Shown: positions 16,704 through 24,424 of the stretch, piece by piece
Layout of the letters: each line of letters opens with the position of its first letter
How positions within the stretch are numbered: the stretch's first letter is position 1
NCBI RefSeq assembly: GCF_009937765.1
Contig: NZ_CP047089.1
Span: forward strand, 1,300,272 to 1,364,271
From: Bacillus pumilus
GTDB lineage: Bacteria > Bacillota > Bacilli > Bacillales > Bacillaceae
Length of the DNA: 64,000 bases
Direction: 5' to 3'
The notes under the pieces: generated by a model
What the model saw: only the letters and a program-made list of their open reading frames with translations
Told to the model about the DNA's origin: nothing
The model's database searches: none
Made by a program: the position numbers and the translations under genes

Positions 16704-16775
16704 TGTCTCAAAAGGTCATCACACCTTTTGAGCTGCCTACCGGCGAGGGAGTCCCCCAAAGAATTGGGGGACTAG
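16704..16775 (+). other. Candidate single-strand origin (sso) hairpins
   Basis: Two hairpins: CTCAAAAGGT/ACCTTTTGAG (16707-16732) and GTCCCCCAA/TTGGGGGAC (16751-16772), separated by GCTGCCTACCGGCGAGG. ICEBs1 has an sso just downstream of nicK, used to convert transferred single-stranded DNA to duplex. The position and hairpin density fit. Alternatively these are terminators, but there is no clear T run. Confidence 0.45.
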
Positions 16776-16827
16776 GGGGATTGATTGTTTTTCTTTTTGT
16801 TCTTTTATGTAAAATAATGCTAATTCG

Positions 16828-16836
16828 TGATATAAT
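16828..16836 (+). promoter_or_regulatory. Extended -10 promoter of the exported Lys-rich protein
   Basis: TGATATAAT, an extended -10 (TGn plus TATAAT), 39 bp before ATG 16875. The -35 region is weak. Confidence 0.55.
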
Positions 16837-16874
16837 TTACTTAACGAATAGCGGAAAATTGGGGGATTAGACAA

Positions 16875-17564
16875 ATGAAAGCAAAGAAAAATACAATGAT
16901 CAAAGCTGTTGTTGGTCTAGGGTTGGCGGGCGTGTTAGTAGGCGGTACTATTTGGGGTTTTAATGCTAACGCAAAGCAAGAAACACAGGACAAACAGCAA
17001 GTAAAAACGGTTTCTGTTGCAAAGGTTGAAAAAGCTGAAACTAAGGGACAGAAAGAAGACGAAGTGAAGAAGAAGGAAAGCCCTAAAAAGGACAACTTAG
17101 AGAAAAGCAAAAAAGCAGATTCAAAGAAAACTGAAACAGTAGCAACCAAAAAAGAAGAAAAGAGCCAGTCGATAAATAAGATGGAGCAGAAGAATAACAA
17201 TACTTCAACGTCTAAAGCTCCAGTAGTGGCTTCTAAGAAATCATACAACTCTTCTAATGGTTCAACTAGCTCTAATAAACCATACAGCCAAACGAAGCCA
17301 TCTACCAGTTCTAACAGATCGGTGACAAGCTCTAAAAAACCAAAACAATCAACCAGTCCTAAAAAGTCATATAGTCATGTGAACACTCCTAAAAAAACAG
17401 CGCCTAAACGTTCAACTGGTGGTACGTCTACAAATGGTATTAAAACAGGCGAAGGAAATATCAAGAATCATGGTGGAGACCAATCTCCAGGTAAAACGTA
17501 TAAGGAATATAAGTATGATGGAAATGATCTTGATGGTGTACCATGGGACGAATTGAATAAGTAA
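16875..17564 (+). CDS. Exported or membrane-anchored Lys/Ser-rich hypothetical protein
   Basis: 229 residues. Seen: a basic N-terminus and one hydrophobic segment (AVVGLGLAGVLVGGTIWGF, residues 11-29) that could be a signal peptide or anchor, ending NANA. The rest is low-complexity Lys, Ser and Thr (SKKPKQSTSPKKSYS and similar), predicted disordered, with an acidic end (YDGNDLDGVPWDELNK). It may be a wall-threading or surface protein. No family recognised. It has its own promoter and terminator and precedes the secreted thioester-domain-like protein. Confidence 0.65.
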   Translation: MKAKKNTMIKAVVGLGLAGVLVGGTIWGFNANAKQETQDKQQVKTVSVAKVEKAETKGQKEDEVKKKESPKKDNLEKSKKADSKKTETVATKKEEKSQSINKMEQKNNNTSTSKAPVVASKKSYNSSNGSTSSNKPYSQTKPSTSSNRSVTSSKKPKQSTSPKKSYSHVNTPKKTAPKRSTGGTSTNGIKTGEGNIKNHGGDQSPGKTYKEYKYDGNDLDGVPWDELNK

Positions 17565-17573
17565 AAGTGATTG

Positions 17574-17603
17574 AAAGGCATTCTAAAAAGGATGCCTTTT
17601 TTA
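17574..17603 (+). terminator. Terminator of the Lys-rich protein gene
   Basis: AAAGGCAT (17574-17581) pairs with ATGCCTTT (17592-17599), followed by a T run. Confidence 0.85.
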
Positions 17604-17628
17604 TTTTGAAAAAGTGAGAGGTGTCGAA

Positions 17629-20172
17629 ATGAAAAATAAAGCGTCGCTAGGAAAACGAAAACTTTTAGCGGTAATTGTAATCATGCTATTTAGTGTGATC
17701 ATAGGATATTTACCTTCTGTTCATGCAAAAGGTGAAGGAATAGAAACATTTGGTGTTAACCATGACGGATATTTAGAAATGAATGGCGAAGTTCTCTATA
17801 TGCTAGTTGACGGTGAACGTGTCAAAGCAACGCTTAACGGATTGATTGAAAAAGGAGATACAAATCAAGAACTATTAATGGAAAGCGACCTTGAAGACAA
17901 ACAAGGGATGATCGCTTCCATTTTTTCTTTTCTAAAGCCATCCAAAGCGAAGGCAGCGGCTCCCAAAATTGAATATAAAGGAGCAGTCACTTATCGTGGT
18001 TCAGTTGTCGGAGATTTTAGGGTGGATGGGAAACAGGCCTTTTGTTTTCAGCATTCTAAAGCGTCACCGCCGACAGGTTCAAAGTATAAAGAAGCGACAC
18101 CTTATGATAATGCGAGAGTGCAAAGAGCTTTGTATTATGGATGGGGTGGTCAAGAAAATATCTTTAAAAATAAAAATCAAGGTATTGTCATTACATCATT
18201 GATCTTAGACCGTTTATATTCTGGTGGAGATTCGGGGAAAAGTCTTCCGAAGTATGACAAGCTATGGGATTTAGTTATAAATGGCGAAGATATAGACAAC
18301 TCTATTAAATTTTCTAAAAATGATCTATCGGTTCATGTGAAAGACAATAAACAAATTTCACAAACAACAACTTTGAAAACATCTAAGAAAAACAGTGTGA
18401 AAATTAAATTGCCTAAGGGTGTCACAATTGTAAATGAAGCAACAGGGAAGAAAGTAACAAATGGTACTATGCGTGTATATGGGTATCAAAAAGTACATTT
18501 AGAAGCTGGACTGGATGTAGGGGTAAATTATAATACTGGAAAACTGGAAAGTGATATGGCTCTTTATCTACCTTTGATCACCAAACCTTCAACAGGTAGT
18601 TATCAAGTATTAGGGTTTGGCGAAGTGTTTGCAGATCCAAACAATACTACTTCATTTAAGGCGAAATTTGAGAAGCGTCAAAAGAACATCAATGTACAAC
18701 ATATAGACAAGTATTCGGGGGATCTTCTTGAAAAAGAGAGTTACACAAGAAACATAGGTTCAACGTATTCGTTTGCGCCAAAATCGTCTATCACGAAAGG
18801 AAAAGAAAAATTCATCCCTGTTGATCAGAAAAATAAAGCTGGGACATTAGGCAACAAAGATGTGACAATCAAGTTTTACTATAATTTGGAGCGTAATGTA
18901 ACGGTCAATTATTATGACAACCGTACAGGCGATAAGATCAAGGCAACCAAAAAATATAAAAAGGTGCGTGGTGAAAAGTATTCCGAAAAACATCCTACAA
19001 TTAAGGATGGCGAATATACGTATCGTTATGTAAGGACTGATGGAAACAAAGAAAGCGGAACAGTGGGGTCACAAAACATCACGATTAATTATTATTATGA
19101 CAAACCACTCGCAAAATTAGGCTTTGAAAAACTGCAAATCTATACAGCACAATGGGAAAAGGGTCTGCTTGTCAAAGTATTTTTGTCGAAAGAACTGAAT
19201 TACAAGTCTAGCTTGAAAGAAATGTCCGGCAAAAAAATCACAGTAGGGTTATATCGTGGATCAACAAAGGTCATATCAAAAACGTATACAGCAAAAGAGT
19301 TACCTAAGAAGATTGATATGAAAATCCCTGCGAAGTATCTGAAGGTGAATGACCAGGCTCTTTACACAGTGAAGTTTACAGACTTCAGCAAAAACGATTT
19401 TAAAATTGATTTTGCGAAAAATTCACTTGCAACGGATGGGTACGCAGCGAGTGAAAAAACGATCAAGGCAGATGCGGCAAAAGACAAAAAGCTGTCTTAC
19501 AAGGGTGTTGTCATGACAGAAAAAACGCCTTTGATGGGAAAGGTGTTTTATGAACAGTTAAGTATACCGATTAGTCAAATTCCAAGAAAGAAAACAGGTT
19601 ATGGCTTTGAAAGGAAAGTGAATCTTCATTATGAAAATGAAATCGGCGGAAAGATTGCGCCTGCATTTGATTTTGAAGTTCCGACGAATATGGTTGATAG
19701 TTATTTGACATACAAGAAAAACGGAAACCGTTCTTTAGTTGAAATGGAAGAAACGAAGCACAGCAGTGAAATGAAGGGCGAAACATCAGTGTATGACATT
19801 ACGTACGAGCTTCCGCACATAAACGTTGAGCGTCACACAGGTCACCTTTTTTATGATGAACAGGTCGAGAAAAAAGACAAAAGAATCACGTATGATCTTG
19901 TGAATGGGGGACGTAAGTTTTATAGCCCTATTTGGTCTTACATTGGGAAGTATGACATGAAACTGAAATCACCGCCTATGGGTGTGAATCTCGTTATGGT
20001 GGATGTGCAACAGCAACTAGAGCTATACGCTCATATGTATACCCATATGGATTCAGAAACGAAAGAATATGACGAGGTTCTTTTGAAACCAGTGTATGCA
20101 GATGATCCATTTCCTAATGGTCTACCAGAGGGATGGACAAAAGAGGATGTGGAATGGATAAAAACCAAATAA
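17629..20172 (+). CDS. Secreted thioester-domain-like (TQXA) protein with MucBP-type repeats
   Basis: 847 residues from ATG 17629 (GAGAGGTG upstream). Seen: signal peptide with hydrophobic core LLAVIVIMLFSVIIGYLPSV and likely cleavage after VHAK; a thioester-like domain near residues 105-190, with the Cys in AFCFQHSKASPP; two MucBP-like repeats (about 350-500), each ending in an aromatic strand such as VTIKFYYN and ITINYYYD; then a long beta-rich region. Known: TQXA domains form a Cys-Gln thioester used by Gram-positive adhesins to bond hosts. Odd: the region expected to hold the TQxA glutamine reads VITSLILD, so the bond may not form, and there is no LPXTG or C-terminal anchor. Confidence 0.7.
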   Translation: MKNKASLGKRKLLAVIVIMLFSVIIGYLPSVHAKGEGIETFGVNHDGYLEMNGEVLYMLVDGERVKATLNGLIEKGDTNQELLMESDLEDKQGMIASIFSFLKPSKAKAAAPKIEYKGAVTYRGSVVGDFRVDGKQAFCFQHSKASPPTGSKYKEATPYDNARVQRALYYGWGGQENIFKNKNQGIVITSLILDRLYSGGDSGKSLPKYDKLWDLVINGEDIDNSIKFSKNDLSVHVKDNKQISQTTTLKTSKKNSVKIKLPKGVTIVNEATGKKVTNGTMRVYGYQKVHLEAGLDVGVNYNTGKLESDMALYLPLITKPSTGSYQVLGFGEVFADPNNTTSFKAKFEKRQKNINVQHIDKYSGDLLEKESYTRNIGSTYSFAPKSSITKGKEKFIPVDQKNKAGTLGNKDVTIKFYYNLERNVTVNYYDNRTGDKIKATKKYKKVRGEKYSEKHPTIKDGEYTYRYVRTDGNKESGTVGSQNITINYYYDKPLAKLGFEKLQIYTAQWEKGLLVKVFLSKELNYKSSLKEMSGKKITVGLYRGSTKVISKTYTAKELPKKIDMKIPAKYLKVNDQALYTVKFTDFSKNDFKIDFAKNSLATDGYAASEKTIKADAAKDKKLSYKGVVMTEKTPLMGKVFYEQLSIPISQIPRKKTGYGFERKVNLHYENEIGGKIAPAFDFEVPTNMVDSYLTYKKNGNRSLVEMEETKHSSEMKGETSVYDITYELPHINVERHTGHLFYDEQVEKKDKRITYDLVNGGRKFYSPIWSYIGKYDMKLKSPPMGVNLVMVDVQQQLELYAHMYTHMDSETKEYDEVLLKPVYADDPFPNGLPEGWTKEDVEWIKTK

Positions 20173-20192
20173 CAGAGAGGGGATAGGCGGGT

Positions 20193-20452
20193 TTGAGTTT
20201 TGCAGAAATTTTAAGAAAAGCTGTGTAAGAAACAAATAAGTCACACAGACTGAATGGTCAAAGTTGACGGGGATAGCGAAATCTTCAATAAGTCAATATG
20301 TATCAGGTAGGAATGAACCTAATCAAAATAGGAAAATTAAGATATTTGAAGTTCTAGGGATGAGTCCTTTAGATCATATTGATGAAATAAGTACGAATGG
20401 CATTAGTGGGAAAATCCCTGTGCAGAAAGCGGCTAAATTATTGGGGAAGTAA
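20193..20452 (+). pseudogene. Broken small XRE-type DNA-binding gene
   Basis: TTG 20193 starts SFAEILRKAV, then a stop (20226-20228). A shifted frame continues TEWSKLTGIAKSSISQYVSG with helix-turn-helix character and ends VQKAAKLLGK. The halves fit one short phage-type helix-turn-helix protein damaged by a nonsense and a frameshift change. The 62-residue frame from 20264 has no good ribosome site, so a functional product is unlikely. Confidence 0.6.
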
Positions 20453-20580
20453 GAACAATTTGTACGTGTTGGATTGCAACATTTTGTCTAGCCTTTTGGC
20501 ACAGTTGTTAAATTAAGTTCTAAGTGGACTTATCTTTAACCGGTAGTCTTTTTCTTTCGCCACTGTCGTCCTCTTATCTA

Positions 20581-20622
20581 TTAAAGGGCTTGATTTTGAC
20601 GTTACAAAATCAAGCCCTTTAA
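20581..20622. terminator. Perfect 18-bp inverted repeat before the ABC-3C-like cluster
   Basis: TTAAAGGGCTTGATTTTG (20581-20598), loop ACGTTA, and its exact complement (20605-20622). An outer CTCTTA/TAAGAG pair adds to the stem with a bulge. No clean T run on either side, so it may be a bidirectional terminator or insulator. It marks the boundary between the decayed regulator and the defence-like cargo. Confidence 0.6.
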
Positions 20623-20691
20623 TAAGAGTTAGGTTTAATTAAAAATCTCGTTTTATTTGTGATGTTCTTTATGAAATAAGTTTCTCTATTG

Positions 20692-20700
20692 TGATAAAAT
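20692..20700 (+). promoter_or_regulatory. Extended -10 promoter of the ABC-3C-like cluster
   Basis: TGATAAAAT, 28 bp before the first start codon. No good -35. The same TTGTGATAAAAT string occurs before the hydrolase gene at 27281. Confidence 0.5.
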
Positions 20701-20728
20701 AGTAAATAAATTGTAATGAGGTGTAATA

Positions 20729-20965
20729 ATGGTAACTATAAATCTCGTGTTAGGAATTATTGCTTCAATCCTATCTATTTGTTCAATTGTCTTCTCAAAA
20801 AAGGTATCTGCTAAAAATAAAGAAATTGAACAATATTTGAACCAAGAATTAAATATTACATTGGATTCATCGAAAAAAGATGTATTGTCTAGTAAAAAGG
20901 CAATTTCGGGTGAAAATGGGAACAGCATAATAGGAAACGGGAATAATATTCGTGGAGGCAAATAA
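20729..20965 (+). CDS. Small membrane protein with C-terminal amyloid-like motif, candidate ABC-3C effector
   Basis: 78 residues. Seen: one hydrophobic segment near the N-terminus (INLVLGIIASILSICSIVF, residues 4-22), a charged helical region (KKVSAKNKEIEQYLNQEL), and a Gly/Asn-rich end with SGENGNSIIGNGNN at residues 60-73. The following protein begins with the same motif. GAGGTG is 5 nt before the ATG, and the stop overlaps the next start (TAATG). Inferred: a membrane-acting effector separated from the ABC-3C C-terminal-domain protein and joined to it by motif-motif contact, as bacterial amyloid signalling sequences do in NLR systems. No enzymatic domain is visible. Confidence 0.65.
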   Translation: MVTINLVLGIIASILSICSIVFSKKVSAKNKEIEQYLNQELNITLDSSKKDVLSSKKAISGENGNSIIGNGNNIRGGK

Positions 20966-21522
20966 TGGCGTTCAGTAGTAGTGCTAGAAGCGGAGATAAT
21001 GGAACTTCAATTGTTGGTAATGAGAATAAACTTACAACTGTTAATTTGGGCAGCCAAACCCCTAAAATATTAAAGCGAAGTGTTATATTTGATGTTTGTA
21101 AAATAATAGCAGAGCTTGATATCGACTATGATGATGAATATTCTATTCAGAACAATTCTGATTGGATGGAAAAGTTTGAGCACAATAAAGTTAAAGCTTA
21201 TGTGGGGATTTTTGATAATTATTCAGACGGTTATGATGAAGTTTCTAAGGTTTTACACGGCTATTTAAAAAAGTCAATAATGGTCAAAAAAATTCGGACA
21301 GTTTATTTAGAAGTTGAAAAGGTAAGAGAAGATGAAAAGCTTGATGGTGATTATGTGCTTAACCAAGTGTTTCGTCGTATTAAAGAAGAAGTTTGGTATA
21401 ATGCACTAATCAATGAATCTGACTTAATAGATGAAGAAGTCGATGAAGCTATTTATCTGATTATGTTTTATGCATTTACTAAATGTAAACTTTTAAAGCC
21501 AGTGCCTAAGGATGTTGAATAA
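20965..21522 (+). CDS. ABC-3C C-terminal-domain protein with N-terminal amyloid-like motif
   Basis: 185 residues. Seen: N-terminal SGDNGTSIVGNENK (residues 9-22), matching the tail of the preceding protein at 9 of 13 core positions, then a helical domain ending AIYLIMFYAFTKCKLLKPVP. That ending and the EKFEHNKVKAYV segment resemble the C-terminal domains that link effector to ATPase in ABC three-component systems, as I recall them. In those systems an effector domain is normally fused at the N-terminus; here only the short motif is present. Overlaps the next start by 11 bases, so the genes are translationally coupled. Confidence 0.65.
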   Translation: MAFSSSARSGDNGTSIVGNENKLTTVNLGSQTPKILKRSVIFDVCKIIAELDIDYDDEYSIQNNSDWMEKFEHNKVKAYVGIFDNYSDGYDEVSKVLHGYLKKSIMVKKIRTVYLEVEKVREDEKLDGDYVLNQVFRRIKEEVWYNALINESDLIDEEVDEAIYLIMFYAFTKCKLLKPVPKDVE

Positions 21523-21751
21523 TATGATAATTGACAGAGACTCAAATCCTAAAGATACCGTATACTATATTTCAGCATGTATTTTAGAAATTATTTCTCT
21601 AAACAAGCACAACGTTGAGGGCTTATACGAAACTTTAAAGAAGCGATACAATGACTCTCTTGAATACACAGTTTATTTGCTTTCATTGGATTTTCTTTTT
21701 CTTATTGATAAAATTTCAATTAGTAAGGAGGGATTTATAAATTGTTCATAA
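21512..21751 (+). CDS. ABC-3C middle-component-like protein
   Basis: 79 residues, small helical wHTH-like protein: YYISACILEIISLNKHNVEG, then SLEYTVYLLSLDFLFLIDKI. Size, the order before the ABC ATPase and this two-part pattern fit the ABC-3C middle components (MC6-like), which bridge ATPase and effector. An alternative ATG at 21524, just after the preceding stop, is possible. Overlaps the ATPase start by 10 bp. Confidence 0.65.
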   Translation: MLNNMIIDRDSNPKDTVYYISACILEIISLNKHNVEGLYETLKKRYNDSLEYTVYLLSLDFLFLIDKISISKEGFINCS

Positions 21752-23424
21752 AGCGTTTGATTATTAAAGAAACAAAACCTGTTCAAAAAATCATTAGAGA
21801 AATTCGTTTTGCTAAGGGAATGAATTTTATTGTTGATGCTGGAAAAGATCAGGAAAAGGGAAATAGTGTTGGGAAAACGACTATTTTAAAGTTGATAGAT
21901 ATATGTTTGGGAGCAAAGCACAGGAAATATATTTATTTTGATGATGAAACAAAGCAAACAAATGAGACACTAAAAAACTATATTAATGACAACAAAATTA
22001 ATGTTGAACTGAAGGTCGTTGAGTCTTTCGACGAGGAAGATTCAACTGTACATATTCTTTCTGTGGATCTTTATCCTCGAGGTAAAAGATATATCAATGG
22101 TATAGAAGTGAATCAAAATGATTACTGGCTACAACTTAATGAAATTTTCTTTTCTAATCGGTCTAATTCTCCTACATTTAGACAGTTAATTAATATGTTT
22201 GTTAGAATAGATCAAAGGGCAGACAATAATAAGTTCCTTAAATTTTTGGAAAGAACTAATGATGCAACCTATGAGAATATTTATTCGTATCTTTTTGAGA
22301 TGCAAGATCAGGAAATAAGTAACCAAATTTTAGATTTAAGAAAAGAAATTGCAGAGAAAAATAAAGAAATAAAAAACTTTATGTCTATAAATAATTTTAA
22401 ATCTATAGATAGTGTCAATCAAAAGGTAAATCTACTAAAGTCGACTATTGATGAATTAAATGATCAAATGAACATATTAGTGAATTCAAGGAAATTCAAA
22501 GAAAATGAAGAAAAAATATCTGAAATAAAAATTATGTATGCTGATTATAGCGATCGGATTGATGAACTTTTATTTAAAAGAAAGAGAATCATAGATATTC
22601 TTGAGGATGCTGAGCAGGAAATAAAAAATGCCATTGATAAAGAGGTTCTAAGAAATTTATATAATGAAACTCTGGAAGCAATGGGTGAATTGCATAAGGA
22701 ATTTGAAGACTTAGTAAAGTTTAATGATGAACTTATGCACAATAAAATAAGGTATTTTAATTTTCAGTTAGAAAAATTAGAAGAAAAAATTATTGTTCTT
22801 GAAGAAGATAAGAATCGACTGTTTGAAAAACATAAGAATGTAATTATGTTAATAGAAGAAAATAAAATTGATGAGTATACTTCATTGCAAAGTAAGCTAG
22901 CGGAATATAACGAAGAGCTGGGGAGCAATAAGAACATTAGTTCAATTTATAATCTTTTAGAGAGTCGGGTGGCGGAGCTTGTTGAACAATTAAAAGAAAC
23001 TGAAGCTGAAGCTGCTGTTAAGGAAGATTCTTTGTCTATCTTTAATAAATATTTTTCCCAATACAGTGAAAAGACTAATGGAGAACCCTTTATGCTCTAT
23101 AATACAGAAAAAGGCTTCCCTTTTGGTATTGATAACGTAAAAAGGGGATTAAGTACAGGTACGAGGAAATCCATTATTGTTGCATTTGATTTAGCCTATC
23201 AACAATTAGCTAAGGATTTGGAGAAAAAAGTCCCCAATTTTATAGTTCATGATGTAATAGAAACTATCGACCAAGTAGCTCTAAATGCCATTATCACTAT
23301 CGTGAACTCTATAGAATGTCAATACATTGTTGCAGTTCTAAAAGAGAAAATTCAAGATAATGATCTACAAAAAACAAATATTGCAGTTACACTTTCTGAA
23401 AATGATAGACCTTTTAGAATCTAA
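21742..23424 (+). CDS. DUF2326-type ABC ATPase of an ABC-3C-like system
   Basis: 560-residue SMC/Rad50-like ATPase. Seen: Walker A GNSVGKTTILKL (about residues 40-52), a long coiled-coil middle (about 190-430), a degenerate ABC signature LSTGTRKS (about 476), and a Walker B-like FIVHDVIE (about 506). Start is TTG 21742 with AAGGAGGG upstream. Known: DUF2326 ATPases are the ATPase part of predicted ABC-3C conflict systems, thought to sense invading DNA or its processing. It is the last gene of the cluster. Base composition is AT-rich, like the rest of the cargo. Confidence 0.8.
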   Translation: MFIKRLIIKETKPVQKIIREIRFAKGMNFIVDAGKDQEKGNSVGKTTILKLIDICLGAKHRKYIYFDDETKQTNETLKNYINDNKINVELKVVESFDEEDSTVHILSVDLYPRGKRYINGIEVNQNDYWLQLNEIFFSNRSNSPTFRQLINMFVRIDQRADNNKFLKFLERTNDATYENIYSYLFEMQDQEISNQILDLRKEIAEKNKEIKNFMSINNFKSIDSVNQKVNLLKSTIDELNDQMNILVNSRKFKENEEKISEIKIMYADYSDRIDELLFKRKRIIDILEDAEQEIKNAIDKEVLRNLYNETLEAMGELHKEFEDLVKFNDELMHNKIRYFNFQLEKLEEKIIVLEEDKNRLFEKHKNVIMLIEENKIDEYTSLQSKLAEYNEELGSNKNISSIYNLLESRVAELVEQLKETEAEAAVKEDSLSIFNKYFSQYSEKTNGEPFMLYNTEKGFPFGIDNVKRGLSTGTRKSIIVAFDLAYQQLAKDLEKKVPNFIVHDVIETIDQVALNAIITIVNSIECQYIVAVLKEKIQDNDLQKTNIAVTLSENDRPFRI

Positions 23425-24213
23425 ACTTTAAAAAGAAACTTTTAGGAAACATGCATTCAACTAACATCCATCATTTTGTCTCAAATTGGTTTAATTATTA
23501 TCATTTTCAATACTTTTACATACAGCTTTATCCACCTTGTAATTGAGTAAATTGTTGATGTGAAATGATAAAAATAACATTGGGTTAAATATCTTGAAGG
23601 TAAAATTGCACATAATCAAGATTTAATTTAAATTTCGAAAAAATGACTTGTGCGAGAATAAGCTGAACAGGAAAAATTAAGATTACAGTCTGGCATTAAT
23701 TACGAAAAAAGCATCAAGGAAATTGAAGCCAATATAAATCTCTTCAAAATGAAATTTTTGATTGAGAAAAAGAAATCAAAACAAATAATATTAAGGGTCA
23801 TTACTAAAATTTTAATAAATATTTTCTTGTTTAAATTAGACGCAGAAATATTCTTTGCACAAATTTTGCACCAAATCATCTTAAAATATTGTTACAACAA
23901 TAACCATAGATATAAATTGTACGTTCTCCGAGCGCTGCCTTTATACAAATAGCGATGTGTCAACGTTTTATAAGCCGTTTGTCTTTTCGGCACTAACTCG
24001 ACAGTACATGGTTTCGGCGTTGAAAAACTTATAAACCATGTGATAATATGTAAACAAAAAAATACCTTTTTCGTGTTCTTGACTGTAATACGTTGAGAAT
24101 TTGAAAGGGGTGTTTTTGTTTGTCCGAAATTAGTCGAAAAGTAAAACCGATTGGAAGGATCTTTTTTCGCAATCTTCTAGACGAAAATTTTTCCTGATGA
24201 TATAGTATAGTTG
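23425..24213. other. AT-rich gap with coding remnants and a hairpin
   Basis: No convincing gene. In one frame, 23662-23760 reads like a coiled-coil fragment (AEQEKLRLQSGINYEKSIKE, then IEANINLFKMKF) with a stop just before it and no start, so probably a remnant. The open frame on to 23952 looks random. ACATGGTTT/AAACCATGT (24006-24041) forms a 9-bp hairpin. TTGACT at 24079 may be a -35 box. Confidence 0.5.
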
Positions 24214-24272
24214 GTCCGCCTCAATTAGCCTTGAGCTGGCTATCTTCTTAGTCTAAGGACGGATATGGGACC
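24213..24272 (+). promoter_or_regulatory. Structured leader before the 39-residue peptide
   Basis: GGTCC (24213-24217) can pair with GGACC (24268-24272). Inside, CTCAA/TTGAG (24220-24235) and TAGCC/GGCTA (24226-24242) overlap and cannot form together. TATAGT at 24200-24205 could be its -10. Two alternative hairpins ahead of a small membrane peptide suggest regulated translation or a leader RNA; this is inference. Confidence 0.4.
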
Positions 24273-24304
24273 TACAAGAGAAAATAGAGAAGGTGGCGGT
24301 TATT

Positions 24305-24424
24305 ATGGGGAATATTGGTGATATTCTAACGTGTTTGGCTTTCATGATTTTTGTAATTACTCAGTTATTACAAACAGACCTAGTAACTGCTCATCTTATT
24401 GAGGTTCTTGAAGATGAATTTTAA
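24305..24424 (+). CDS. 39-residue single-span membrane peptide
   Basis: GAAGGTGGCGG precedes ATG 24305. Seen: a hydrophobic segment TCLAFMIFVITQLL (residues 9-22) and an acidic end, IEVLEDEF. Its last four codons overlap the start of the pentapeptide-repeat gene. Size and topology recall type I toxin peptides, but the acidic tail differs from the basic ends of TxpA/BsrG and it lacks the Fst-family pattern. Function unknown. Confidence 0.5.
   Translation: MGNIGDILTCLAFMIFVITQLLQTDLVTAHLIEVLEDEF

Noticed and set aside
23749-23952. 67-residue frame MKFLIEKKK onward as a gene
   Set aside because: No ribosome site, unusual composition, and the coding-like part lies upstream of its ATG, so treated as a remnant.
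24305-24424. Member of the Fst/Ldr or TxpA type I toxin families
   Set aside because: Single membrane span and length fit, but the acidic tail and absence of the family motifs do not; no antisense RNA promoter was identified.
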